This document shows positions 7,864 to 15,368 of a stretch of 15,965 nt of DNA, piece by piece. Where the stretch lies: the NCBI GenBank assembly GCA_021736615.1, contig JAIPFN010000122.1, positions 1-15,965 on the forward strand. The letters run 5' to 3'. A model generated the notes under the pieces. The model did no database searches. It saw only the letters and a program-made list of their open reading frames with translations, and had not been told where the DNA came from. Position numbers and translations under genes: made by a program. Position 1 is the stretch's first letter. Each line of letters begins with the position of its first letter. The stretch is from Phycisphaerae bacterium. GTDB taxonomy: Bacteria > Planctomycetota > Phycisphaerae > Sedimentisphaerales > Anaerohalosphaeraceae.

Positions 7864-8702
7864 TTGTATTTTTTCCTGATATGAAGCCTTAGCAAGATCG
7901 CGATTAGATTAACACCCAGCACCAACACCAGCAAAACCAGTGCCGTACCATACTGCATTGGCCTGATCTTGTCGGCTTCGGGGTGTTGGGTCGCAAGGAC
8001 GTAAAGGTGGTATGGAAGTGCCATAACCTGATCGAATATTGATTTCGGTAGTCTGGGCAAATAGAAGGCTGCTACAGTTAATAGAATCGGTGCCGTCTCT
8101 CCGGCTGCTCTGCCGACTCCAAGAATAGAACCTGTAAGCATTCCGGAAAAGGAATACGGAAGCACATTCTTATATATCGTCTGCCATTTTGTGGCGCCAA
8201 GAGCCAGGCTGCCCTGTCTCAAACCCAAGGGAACGGCTCGCAAGGCTTCTTCGCTGGATGCGATGATAGTCGGCAAGATCATACATGCCAGAGTAAGACA
8301 ACCGGAAAGTATTGATGCCCCAAAGTTAAGAAATATCACAAACAACCCAAGGCCGAAAAGACCAAAGACAATCGAAGGTACTCCGGCAAGTGTAATTATC
8401 GCCAGTCTTATCAAATGGGTCAATTTCCCCTGCTTAGCGTATTCAGAAAGGTATATCGCCGTTGCCATCCCAAGCGGCAAAGCTATGGCGATGGTACCTG
8501 CCACTAGAGAAAGCGTTCCCACTATTGCCGGTAGTATTCCGCCTTTTGCTCCGCTTTGTCTGGGCATGGCGGTAAGAAATTCCCAACTGATCGCAGGCAG
8601 GCCTCTTACGACAATGCAAAAGATCACGTATGCGATAAGTGCAACGATGAAATATGTCACCAGTCGCATCCCAAAACAAATTAGTCGTTCCGTCTTTATC
8701 AT
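7857..8702 (-). CDS. pstA: Phosphate ABC transporter permease PstA
   Basis: 281 aa with about six membrane segments. The EAA loop [26 protein letters not shown] contacts PstB, and [13 protein letters not shown] is the usual PstA signature. With PstC it forms the phosphate channel in the inner membrane. The start ATG at 8702 overlaps the pstC stop as ATGA (4 nt), and the 3' end overlaps pstB by 7 nt, so pstCAB are translationally coupled. Confidence 0.95.
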   Translation of the reverse strand: MIKTERLICFGMRLVTYFIVALIAYVIFCIVVRGLPAISWEFLTAMPRQSGAKGGILPAIVGTLSLVAGTIAIALPLGMATAIYLSEYAKQGKLTHLIRLAIITLAGVPSIVFGLFGLGLFVIFLNFGASILSGCLTLACMILPTIIASSEEALRAVPLGLRQGSLALGATKWQTIYKNVLPYSFSGMLTGSILGVGRAAGETAPILLTVAAFYLPRLPKSIFDQVMALPYHLYVLATQHPEADKIRPMQYGTALVLLVLVLGVNLIAILLRLHIRKKYKW

Positions 8703-9583
8703 TGGCCCTGACCTATTCCGTATTTCTTAAGCACTCTGTGAGCAACCATATTGAGCATAAACGTCGTAACCAGCAGAACGATCCCTACGCAGAACAATGC
8801 CCTGTAATGTGTTGACCCGAAAGCAACCTCTCCCATTTCCGCCGCTATTGTCGCTGTCATCGTTCTGACAGACTCTAAAGGCTTTGCGGTTATCACGGCG
8901 GCGTTGCCGGTCACCATCATCACCGCCATCGTCTCCCCGACGACCCTTCCGATACCGAGCATTACTGCCGTAATTATTCCAGGCAAAGCGGCAGGGACGA
9001 TCACTTTCCATATAGTCTGCATCTTAGTTGCACCGAGGGCGAGAGATGCGGATTTATATGATTGCGGAACTGATCTTATGGCATCCTCAGAAATCGAAAC
9101 AACAGTTGGGATTGCCATGATTGCCAGAAGTATTCCGCCGGACAAAGCGGTCAATCCCGATGACAATCCAAAAACATTCTTCAATGCAGGCACCAATATC
9201 AAAAGACCGAAAAAACCGATTACTACCGAGGGAATTCCTGCCAGAATTTCTATGAAAGGTTTAAGTATCTCGCGTTCTTTTGGATGAGCCAGTTCGGCGA
9301 TGTAAACAGACGCCCCGACCCCAAACGGTATCATCAAAACAGTAGCTATTGCTGTTACCAGAAGTGACCCGCAGATTAGAGGTATAATCCCAAAAGTCTC
9401 CCGCTGATACGATACCGGGATCCATCTGAACCTGAGCAATTCGCCGATTCCGGGTTCTTCGGCAAAGGGAATAGCCTCTTTCGCAAGGAATGCAAATATT
9501 AGTAAAACGATTAAAATACTGCTCGAGGCCGAAGCCAGGAGCAAGTATTTAATCAATTTATCTTTTGATAGTTTCATTAGCAT
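8699..9583 (-). CDS. pstC: Phosphate ABC transporter permease PstC
   Basis: 294 aa with about six membrane segments. EAA-type loop: [27 protein letters not shown]; signature: GIGRVVGETMAVMMVTGNA. It is the partner of PstA in the phosphate channel. The start is uncertain between the ATGs at 9583 and 9577. Neither has a clear Shine-Dalgarno site, which is unusual in this operon. The 167-bp gap from pstS contains repeats that can pair in more than one way with the leader just before this start (see the structure entry at 9594-9749), so translation may be structure-controlled. Confidence 0.94.
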   Translation of the reverse strand: MLMKLSKDKLIKYLLLASASSSILIVLLIFAFLAKEAIPFAEEPGIGELLRFRWIPVSYQRETFGIIPLICGSLLVTAIATVLMIPFGVGASVYIAELAHPKEREILKPFIEILAGIPSVVIGFFGLLILVPALKNVFGLSSGLTALSGGILLAIMAIPTVVSISEDAIRSVPQSYKSASLALGATKMQTIWKVIVPAALPGIITAVMLGIGRVVGETMAVMMVTGNAAVITAKPLESVRTMTATIAAEMGEVAFGSTHYRALFCVGIVLLVTTFMLNMVAHRVLKKYGIGQGQ

Positions 9584-9593
9584 ACATAGTTAA

Positions 9594-9749
9594 TCAAACC
9601 GACCGAAAATGATTTTACATGGTGATTCTTTTCAGTAAAAACAGCTTCGGTCATCTGGCCGTTTCTTTCATTATACATTATACAATATGGTACATCCGCC
9701 CTCGGCGGAATCATTATTCATTTCAAACCGGCCGATCAGGTCGGTTTGA
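9594..9749 (-). promoter_or_regulatory. pstS-pstC intergenic RNA structures with alternative pairing
   Basis: On the - strand, segment A (TCAAACCGACC, 9749-9739) directly follows the pstS stop. It can fold locally with segment B (9733-9723, CGGTTTGA plus two more pairs) or pair perfectly over 11 bp with segment C (GGTCGGTTTGA, 9604-9594), which ends 10 nt before the pstC ATG. A separate stem GACCGAA / TTCGGTC (9652-9646 with 9607-9601) overlaps C. A small perfect hairpin TCCGCC-loop-GGCGGA sits at 9695-9709. None has a T run. The local hairpin could protect the pstS 3' end; the overlapping options could modulate pstC translation. Confidence 0.5.
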
Positions 9750-9750
9750 C

Positions 9751-10614
9751 TTAGTTTATCGCGACATAGCCTGTTTCTTTAACGATTTCCTGCCCACGGC
9801 CGGAGAGGCAGAAGTCGATAAATTTCTTAACAACGCCAGTAGGAGTACCGTTTGTATAAAGCTGCAGCGGACGCGATATTTCATATTCGCCGGATTTAAC
9901 TGTTGCTTCTGAAGGTTTAACTGCCGGTGAAGAGCTGTCTGCTTTGACTGCCAGAACCTTGATCTTGCCCTTTGCAGCATCAGCATATCCGAGACCTACA
10001 TAACCGATGGCATTTTCGTTAGAGCTTACAGACTGTACTATCGCCGATGTCGCAGGCATAAGTTTGGCCGTTTGAGCATAGTCTTTCTTATTTAAAACTT
10101 TCCCCTGGAAGAATACATAAGTTCCGGAGCTTGACTCTCTGCTCAATACTTCAATTCCTGCAGCATTGCCGCCCACGCCGTCCCATGCTGGGGTTGCACC
10201 GGTAAATATCTTGCCGATCTGTTCTATGGAAAGTTCAGATACCGGGTTTGAGGGGTTGACAACAACTGCGATACCGTCACGAGCAACGATGATCTCTTTT
10301 GCTTCGATACCCTTAGACTTTGCAAGTGTAGTTTCTTTGTCTTTTATTTTTCTCGAAGCGGCACAAATATCCGTAGTGCCGTTAAGCAGTGCCGCGATTC
10401 CTGTTCCTGACCCGCCGCCTGTAACGGAAACTTCGATACCGGGATTTTCTTTCATAAATATCTCCGCCCAGGTACTTGCAAGATGCACCATCGTATCAGA
10501 CCCTTTTACGGTAATATAGGTCTTCTCGTTGGAACCGCCGTCATTTTTCGAGCAGCCCGTAATCAATATGGCCGCAATGACCAGCGTCAATATTACAGTT
10601 GTGATTTTTTTCAT
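9751..10614 (-). CDS. pstS: Phosphate-binding lipoprotein PstS
   Basis: 287 aa from the ATG at 10614, which has AAAGGA 7 nt upstream; an in-frame TTG at 10629 overlaps that site. The signal sequence ends in lipobox LITGC, so Cys21 is the lipidated residue. Phosphate-contacting motifs typical of PstS are visible: VKGSDTM, TGGGSGTGIAALLNG, ASRKIK and RESSSGTYVFF. It captures phosphate in the periplasm and hands it to PstCAB. It lies directly behind the porin gene; its Pho-box array begins inside the porin stop codon. Confidence 0.96.
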   Translation of the reverse strand: MKKITTVILTLVIAAILITGCSKNDGGSNEKTYITVKGSDTMVHLASTWAEIFMKENPGIEVSVTGGGSGTGIAALLNGTTDICAASRKIKDKETTLAKSKGIEAKEIIVARDGIAVVVNPSNPVSELSIEQIGKIFTGATPAWDGVGGNAAGIEVLSRESSSGTYVFFQGKVLNKKDYAQTAKLMPATSAIVQSVSSNENAIGYVGLGYADAAKGKIKVLAVKADSSSPAVKPSEATVKSGEYEISRPLQLYTNGTPTGVVKKFIDFCLSGRGQEIVKETGYVAIN

Positions 10615-10670
10615 TTTACTTCCTTTCAAATTATCATTATATTTCTATTATTACGTTTGCGTTGAAACTA

Positions 10671-10709
10671 TACAACATAATTATTAAGAAACGGTTAGCG
10701 AATTGTTAG
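10671..10709 (-). promoter_or_regulatory. Pho-box array upstream of pstS
   Basis: On the - strand CTAACA (10709-10704), CTAACC (10698-10693), TTAATA (10687-10682) and GTTGTA (10676-10671) are each separated by 5 bp, an 11-bp period. The first half-site contains the porin stop codon. TATAAT at 10641-10636 is a possible -10. It is farther from the array than in the porin and 69-aa promoters, unless a weaker half-site GTAATA (10654-10649) is the promoter-proximal one. Confidence 0.72.
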
Positions 10710-11983
10710 AATTTAAATATTAAGTCAGCCTGCAGCAGATTGAAGTTGTCACCTGTAGTACTTGCATTCTTTTCATTGATGAAGTAATGCAAAGCCGCCT
10801 GAGTATTCTCTGCGAGTTGATACTTAAACCCGAGAACATGCCCCTTGCCGTCTGTACCGCCGCCGATAAAGTCGGAGTCACAAAGCCCGCCGACAACAGC
10901 ATCGGCTTCAACATCCCTGTAATTGTACGAAGCTTCCCATGTACCAGGCTTTTTGGCCTTGTTATACTTTGCACCAACTATCCAGGCAGTGTCCTCTGAA
11001 GAAGTTGCGCCAGTATTGTTTACATAAGAACCGAATACAGAGGCCGGAGTCGCGCCAAGCTTAAATCCGTATTCTCCGAAAGCCTCCAGGAGGTCATAAT
11101 CGTTAAGGTAAGACCCGTCTCCTGCAACAGTATTGCCTTTAGAACCGATGCCGGCAAGCGTCTGACCCTTAATGTTTCCGAAATCATAATAGCTCAACCC
11201 GCCGAGGATATGGCTGTCACTGTCAAGTTTATGTTTCAGATACCCCTGAGCACCAAAAAGACTGGTGTCTACATCACTGCCTCTTTCTCGCAGCCAAAAA
11301 GCTCCGCCCGTTAAATTTGCAGTTGTCGAATCGTTAAGATTCCAGCCATACGATACCGCACCACCTTCAGGGCTTAAGTCGCCGTCATAGATAAGCTGAT
11401 GTTTAGCAACCCTGTAAAAAGGAGTCTCCATTTTACCGATCTTGACATTCAGCCCGTCTATCGATTCGGGATGATAATTAGCATACGCCCAGTCCAGCCA
11501 TATATCCTTGCTGCTGAACGAATCGCTTCCGGAATCGCCAAGTGTCTGGTTTGTAGATGTCGGCGAGTCACTGCTGCCGCTTGCTATTCTGAAATAAGCG
11601 TCCCATTCATTATTGATCATCGCCTGAATCTTCAATCTTGCACGGATTCGGTCTCTGTCTCTCTGGGTAGTTGCGGTATCATCGTCGATCATCTCATGCC
11701 TGTAACGGAAATCGCCGCCCCATTTGATCTTCTCAATCCATTTGGCACTATCGGGCAAACTGGCGAACTGTTTGCTCTCTACAGCCTCTGTGATCTTCTT
11801 GTCGACCATTTTCTCCTGGTCCTGCTGAGAAGACTCCATCTTCTCAAGCCGCTGCTGCATCTGATTTAGCAACTTCGCTTGTTGAGCCAACTGCTCTTTC
11901 AGTTCGTCAATCTCAGAAGCCTTAAGAGCCGTTCCCTGAAAGCCAAACACCACCACAACTACTAACAAAATCCATTTCTTCAT
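10706..11983 (-). CDS. Putative phosphate-regulated porin (Porin_5-like) with N-terminal coiled coil
   Basis: 425 aa from the ATG at 11983, chosen because AAAGG lies about 7 nt upstream and a proper signal peptide follows; an in-frame ATG at 12010 lacks both. The signal peptide is 1-22 (cleavage after ALKA). A heptad-patterned coiled coil spans about 24-70 (IDELKEQLAQQAKLLNQMQQ and onward). The barrel begins with KWGGDFRYRHEMIDDD...RDRDRIRARLKIQA, a pattern of the putative-porin (Porin_5) family. It ends in DLIFKF with a C-terminal Phe. The coiled coil may contact the periplasm or cell wall. Its position between the small Pho-controlled gene and pstS, and its own Pho-box array, suggest uptake of phosphate or phosphate esters, analogous in role to PhoE or OprP. 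The ligand specificity is inference. Confidence 0.85.
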   Translation of the reverse strand: MKKWILLVVVVVFGFQGTALKASEIDELKEQLAQQAKLLNQMQQRLEKMESSQQDQEKMVDKKITEAVESKQFASLPDSAKWIEKIKWGGDFRYRHEMIDDDTATTQRDRDRIRARLKIQAMINNEWDAYFRIASGSSDSPTSTNQTLGDSGSDSFSSKDIWLDWAYANYHPESIDGLNVKIGKMETPFYRVAKHQLIYDGDLSPEGGAVSYGWNLNDSTTANLTGGAFWLRERGSDVDTSLFGAQGYLKHKLDSDSHILGGLSYYDFGNIKGQTLAGIGSKGNTVAGDGSYLNDYDLLEAFGEYGFKLGATPASVFGSYVNNTGATSSEDTAWIVGAKYNKAKKPGTWEASYNYRDVEADAVVGGLCDSDFIGGGTDGKGHVLGFKYQLAENTQAALHYFINEKNASTTGDNFNLLQADLIFKF

Positions 11984-12046
11984 TTTTACACCTTTCACAA
12001 AATACTTCATTTCTTTACTCTACCAAACCGTTTCAGAAGAGTTAGT

Positions 12047-12100
12047 TTTATATGAGAAAGATAACACCGGAACATTAGGGGATTGTGAGCAAAATATTAG
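12047..12100 (-). promoter_or_regulatory. Pho-box array and -10 upstream of the porin
   Basis: On the - strand CTAATA (12100-12095), CTCACA (12089-12084), CTAATG (12078-12073) and GTGTTA (12067-12062) recur every 11 bp with 5-bp spacers. TATAAA (12052-12047) follows 9 bp after the last half-site, in the position expected for a -10 activated by PhoB-type regulators. The array begins just after the stop codon of the 69-aa gene. Confidence 0.78.
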
Positions 12101-12102
12101 AA

Positions 12103-12312
12103 TTATGTTTTATTATCTTCGTCTTTTTCTAAATCAGCGAGAAAAGATAAGTTACAGTGGCATAATTGCGTAACTTTGTCTCTTACCGTCCCTTTTACTG
12201 CCCCTTTATAGCTCAAGAGCAATTTAATTGTTGTTTTGAAAAAAAATGCAATTCGATACAATAAGTACGCTACTCCGATAAAACATAAAACATAATAGAC
12301 TAACTCTTTCAT
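12103..12312 (-). CDS. Small membrane protein of unknown function in the Pho locus
   Basis: 69 aa. The ATG at 12312 has a strong AGGAG seven nt upstream. Residues 4-25 are a strongly hydrophobic, Tyr/Phe-rich membrane segment, followed by a basic stretch (KTTIK), a second short hydrophobic patch (31-34), a CHC motif (51-53) and an acidic tail EKDEDNKT. I do not recognise the family. It has its own Pho-box array and -10, and the porin has a separate one downstream, so it is expected to be induced by phosphate starvation. It could modulate PhoR, the Pst transporter or membrane lipids, but nothing in the sequence picks one. That it is a real gene rests on the ribosome-binding site, its position and the promoter. 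Confidence 0.72.
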   Translation of the reverse strand: MKELVYYVLCFIGVAYLLYRIAFFFKTTIKLLLSYKGAVKGTVRDKVTQLCHCNLSFLADLEKDEDNKT

Positions 12313-12345
12313 TAATTTCTCCTATTTTATCTTAATAAAAAACTT

Positions 12346-12409
12346 GCTATAGGAAAAGATAACATGGAAATGTTAAGGCGGAGTTAGGGGAATGTTTAAT
12401 TTAGATTAG
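12346..12409 (-). promoter_or_regulatory. Pho-box array and -10 upstream of the 69-aa gene
   Basis: On the - strand TAAACA (12398-12393), CTAACT (12387-12382), TTAACA (12376-12371) and ATGTTA (12365-12360) recur every 11 bp. A fifth in-phase unit, CTAATC (12409-12404), precedes them. TATAGC (12351-12346) lies 8 bp after the last half-site. The stretch after the array, TTATCTTT(C/T), is nearly the same as at the porin promoter. Confidence 0.78.
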
Positions 12410-12425
12410 AATTCGCGAATCTAAA
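12400..12425. repeat. Perfect inverted repeat just after phoR
   Basis: TTTAGATT (12400-12407) and AATCTAAA (12418-12425) are perfect 8-bp arms. The palindrome ATTCGCGAAT (12411-12420) overlaps the right arm. It sits 14 bp after the phoR stop and overlaps the outermost Pho half-site. There is no T run, so it is not a classical terminator; it may end or stabilise the phoR mRNA or bind protein. Confidence 0.5.
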
Positions 12426-12439
12426 GTTACGGACTTAAA

Positions 12440-14212
12440 CTAGGCCGGCAGTTCAATCGTAAATCTACTGCCCTTGCCGACTGTGCTTTCAACCGAAACC
12501 AACCCCTTATGGGCTTCTACGATATGTTTGACAATTGCAAGGCCAAGACCGGTACCGCCCAGATTTCTGCTCCTTGCCTTATCGACCCTGAAGAAACGTT
12601 CAAAAAGCCGCGGCTGCGATTGGCTATCGATCCCGCTTCCGAAATCGGTAACGGCAATAGAGACATGATCAGCTGTTTTCATTGCAGAGACCTCTACCCT
12701 GCTGTTTTCCGGGCTATACTTGATAGCATTGTCCAACAGATTTACGATTGCCTGTTCAAGCAGAGGCATATTAACATTAGCGGCAATATCATCGCTGCAT
12801 TTCAGTTCGATCTCAATCTGTTTCGCCTGTGCCTTATTGATGCAAAGATCAATCGCGGCATCAAGTGCGTCTTTGATAGGGCCGTTTTCCAGCTTGATCT
12901 GGGCGTTTTCGGCTTGCTGTTCGATTTTTGATAATTCAAGCAGGTCATCGATAATTGCATCCATTCGATTGCTCTGCCTTGCGATAATATCCAGAAACCG
13001 CTTTGCTTCTTCGGCATTTTGGATCGCCCCTTCCTGAAGCGTTTCAACAAAGCCCTTGATCGTGGTTATGGGTGTCTTCAATTCGTGAGAAACGTTAGCG
13101 ACAAAATCAGTGCGTACCTGTTCCAGCCGTATAATCCTGGTAATATCATTTAAAACCACAAGAATCCCGATTTTCTGTCCATCTTCATCATGCAGAGCAT
13201 TGCTTTTGGCTTGCAGAAAACATTCGCATTCGTCTTTGTGAAGTGTTATATTGTCTTCAGCAGGTTCGCTGCTTTCCAGTGAAGACGTTATAAAATGCTG
13301 CAATGCGGGATTCCGGATTATCTCCTGCAAGAGTCGACCCTTGGCATCTGATATATCAATGCCGATCATCTCTGCCGCCGAAGCATTAAGTGTTATCAAT
13401 CTCTGCTGGCTGTCAACGGCTAAAACCGCTTCAGACATGCTCGAAAGAACAGCCTTGTGTTCGTTTCGCTGACGGCTGATAGTCCGAATCCGTTCGTCGA
13501 TCTCCCCTGCCATCTGGTTCATCGCGTTGGCAACAGTATCTATTTCATAGCAATTACCACAGGGAAGCTTATGACTCAAATCGCCGCCAGCAAAGAAATC
13601 GGCACCTTTTTTTAATTCTATCAGCGGTTTGCTGATTTTACGTGAAATTGCCAGGCTAAGCAAAGCAGCAGCGACTGCAATGATAAGACCGCCAATGAAT
13701 ATTTCGTAGTAAATGGATTTCAACTTGCTGTTGATTGCACTGACAGGCCTGGCAATTCGCAATACTGCAACAATCCTGCCGTCAGACTTTAAAGGTATCG
13801 CGACATACATCATATCAAGACCAAGAGTGTGACTGTATCTATTCTCAGAGCCAAACCCTTTTTGCATCGCCTCAATAATTTCCGGTCTGTCAGAATGATT
13901 ATCCATCAGCCCAAAATCTTCCTGGGAATCTGCGACTACTTTGCCTGTCGTTTCAATTACTGTTATTCGTCTTTGACCGGATGTTCCAAGCAACTTGCAC
14001 AATTCATTTAGTGAAGCTGAATTGTCTGCCGTATATGAACTTAAAACCTGACCTTCTATAATACGGGCACTTGCCTTAAGATCATCGGTTACCTGGTCAT
14101 AGTAGAATTGTCGCATTGAACTGGAAGCATACCACCCGATAGCTGCCAATGAGATCAGTGTTATCAGAAGATAAGATGGGTATAACTGCCAGAGCAAACG
14201 TTTTGGTTTCAT
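12440..14212 (-). CDS. phoR: Phosphate-regulon sensor histidine kinase PhoR
   Basis: 590 aa. Membrane segment 1 is at about 8-29, an extracytoplasmic sensor region at 30-165, membrane segment 2 at about 168-190, and HAMP at about 190-245. A PAS domain follows at about 250-365, then HisKA with VSHELKTP (phosphorylated H376) and a HATPase with N box NLLDNAIKYS (491-500), G1 DFGSGID and G2 GGTGLGLAIVKH. It autophosphorylates and passes phosphate to PhoB. The ATG at 14212 is 3 nt after the phoB stop, with AAGGA inside the phoB end. Odd feature: LPCGNCYE places a CxxC (218/221) in the HAMP region. The large periplasmic part makes it longer than E. coli PhoR. The phosphate role is inferred from the gene neighbourhood, since the domain layout alone is generic. 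Confidence 0.9.
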   Translation of the reverse strand: MKPKRLLWQLYPSYLLITLISLAAIGWYASSSMRQFYYDQVTDDLKASARIIEGQVLSSYTADNSASLNELCKLLGTSGQRRITVIETTGKVVADSQEDFGLMDNHSDRPEIIEAMQKGFGSENRYSHTLGLDMMYVAIPLKSDGRIVAVLRIARPVSAINSKLKSIYYEIFIGGLIIAVAAALLSLAISRKISKPLIELKKGADFFAGGDLSHKLPCGNCYEIDTVANAMNQMAGEIDERIRTISRQRNEHKAVLSSMSEAVLAVDSQQRLITLNASAAEMIGIDISDAKGRLLQEIIRNPALQHFITSSLESSEPAEDNITLHKDECECFLQAKSNALHDEDGQKIGILVVLNDITRIIRLEQVRTDFVANVSHELKTPITTIKGFVETLQEGAIQNAEEAKRFLDIIARQSNRMDAIIDDLLELSKIEQQAENAQIKLENGPIKDALDAAIDLCINKAQAKQIEIELKCSDDIAANVNMPLLEQAIVNLLDNAIKYSPENSRVEVSAMKTADHVSIAVTDFGSGIDSQSQPRLFERFFRVDKARSRNLGGTGLGLAIVKHIVEAHKGLVSVESTVGKGSRFTIELPA

Positions 14213-14215
14213 GAA

Positions 14216-14902
14216 CTATTCCTTAAATCGGTATCCGATGCCGCGAACCGTCTCAATGTACCGGCCGGCGGAACCGAGTTTCTTTCTTAATCCCACAACC
14301 TGCACATCAACGCTGCGGTCGGTAACCGGGTAATCACTGCCATGAACACCGTCGACGATCTGGTAACGAGTAAAAACCCATCCGGGTCGAGCCGCCAGAA
14401 AATGAAGCAGCCCAAACTCTGTAGAAGTAAGCTCTATAGCTTCGTCTTTTACAAGAACCTTATGGCGGCCGGGGTCTATTTCAATATCGCGTAATCTGAT
14501 AACCGAAGATTCTCCCGGAACTTCCGTGGCTTTTCTTCGCAAAACCGCTCTTACTCTGGCCACTAAAACCTTTGGGCTGAATGGCTTTGTGATATAGTCG
14601 TCGGCTCCAAGTTCAAGCCCGGTGACAATATCCGTCTCATCGCTCTTAGCCGTCACCATAATAATCGGAATATGCTCAGTTTTAGGGCTATTTTTCAGCT
14701 TCTTGCAGACCTCCAGCCCATCGACCTCCGGCAGCATCAAGTCAAGAAGCACAAGATCCGGCAATGTTGCCTGAGCCTTTTCAAGAGCCTGTCGTCCATT
14801 GCAGGCAGTGCCACAATTGAACTTTTCCTTAGAAAGATTATAACGGATCAATTCCATTACATCTTCCTCATCCTCAACAATAAGGATTTTTTCACTCGCC
14901 AT
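14216..14902 (-). CDS. phoB: Phosphate-regulon response regulator PhoB
   Basis: 228 aa. The receiver domain has the acidic pair E10/D11, phosphoacceptor D54 in LLDLMLPEVDG, T84 and K86 in VTAK. The OmpR/PhoB winged-helix domain follows (about 125-228): ELTSTEFGLLHFLAARPGWVF, then RSVDVQVVGLRKKLG for DNA recognition, ending ETVRGIGYRFKE. The ATG at 14902 has AAAGGG about 7 nt upstream. It is first in the phoB-phoR operon and carries its own Pho-box array, so it is probably self-activating. OmpR/PhoB-family dimers bind direct repeats with 11-bp spacing, matching the arrays in this window. Confidence 0.93.
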   Translation of the reverse strand: MASEKILIVEDEEDVMELIRYNLSKEKFNCGTACNGRQALEKAQATLPDLVLLDLMLPEVDGLEVCKKLKNSPKTEHIPIIMVTAKSDETDIVTGLELGADDYITKPFSPKVLVARVRAVLRRKATEVPGESSVIRLRDIEIDPGRHKVLVKDEAIELTSTEFGLLHFLAARPGWVFTRYQIVDGVHGSDYPVTDRSVDVQVVGLRKKLGSAGRYIETVRGIGYRFKE

Positions 14903-14917
14903 AATGACCCTTTCAGC

Positions 14918-14975
14918 AGTATATTCGCCAATATCTTAGCACAGATATATTAGCATACTATTAGCATCATGTTAA
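14918..14975 (-). promoter_or_regulatory. Pho-box array upstream of phoB
   Basis: On the - strand TTAACA (14975-14970), CTAATA (14964-14959), CTAATA (14953-14948) and GTGCTA (14942-14937) recur every 11 bp. TATACT (14923-14918), 13 bp beyond the last half-site, is a possible -10. This supports autoregulation of phoBR. Confidence 0.75.
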
Positions 14976-15026
14976 GTTATTGTTTTGGATTTCATATTGA
15001 CAGGTTAAATTTAGAGGATTCAACGC

Positions 15027-15185
15027 ATGAGTGCATCTGAGTCGGCAGAAACCTGGCGCTGTGTAAATCTTAAATTTACGGGTTCTTACTTGTATTCAAC
15101 GAGCATCTACTGCGCCAAAAAGCCTCGTCCTTCGCCTGTAGGCATTCATTCCATGGTCAATGGCCAACTCAAACATTCAGCGTAG
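15027..15185 (+). CDS. Possible 52-aa hypothetical protein (doubtful)
   Basis: A short frame beginning MSASESAETWRC starts at an ATG with AGAGGA 8 nt upstream and ends at TAG. It has two Cys and a basic middle (AKKPRPSP) but no membrane segment or known domain. It lies in sequence that may be mobile-element debris. It is recorded because the ribosome-binding site is good; chance is equally likely. Confidence 0.2.
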   Translation: MSASESAETWRCVNLKFTGSYLYSTSIYCAKKPRPSPVGIHSMVNGQLKHSA

Positions 15186-15262
15186 AATTCGAGAGGCGAC
15201 CAATTCTGGCCAGAAAACTTGTTTATGCTTGTGCCAGTAAGCGGCATACAATAAGCAAAAAC

Positions 15263-15368
15263 TCGCCCCCATGGGGCGACCTCAAGAATTGACGGACTTA
15301 GCAGTACTGGCTATAGTAACATTAATTGTTGAGGCGACGGGGAGGGAAATTATAGTTGACGCTGGACA
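15263..15368 (-). mobile_element. Left copy of a mobile-element end (remnant)
   Basis: Read on the - strand from 15368 inward the terminus is TGTCCAGCGTCAA. A CCCCATGGGG palindrome (15267-15276) is centred 96.5 bp from the tip; as a hairpin it spans 15263-15279 (TCGCCCC / GGGGCGA). The same two features at the same distance occur in opposite orientation at 15827 onward. TG...CA tips are common in DDE-transposase elements such as the IS3, IS21 and IS481 families, but the family cannot be named. No transposase frame and no opposite end are visible to the left, so this is probably a degraded copy or a solo end. Confidence 0.5.

Noticed and set aside
9670..9682. Two overlapping TATAAT sequences before pstC as an internal promoter
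   Set aside because: No -35 at the right distance and no Pho-type 11-bp repeat upstream; it could be a weak start but cannot be supported.
9619..9912. 97-aa + strand frame across the pstS 3' end and pstS-pstC gap
   Set aside because: It overlaps pstS antisense and the structured intergenic region, and shows no motif or Shine-Dalgarno site.
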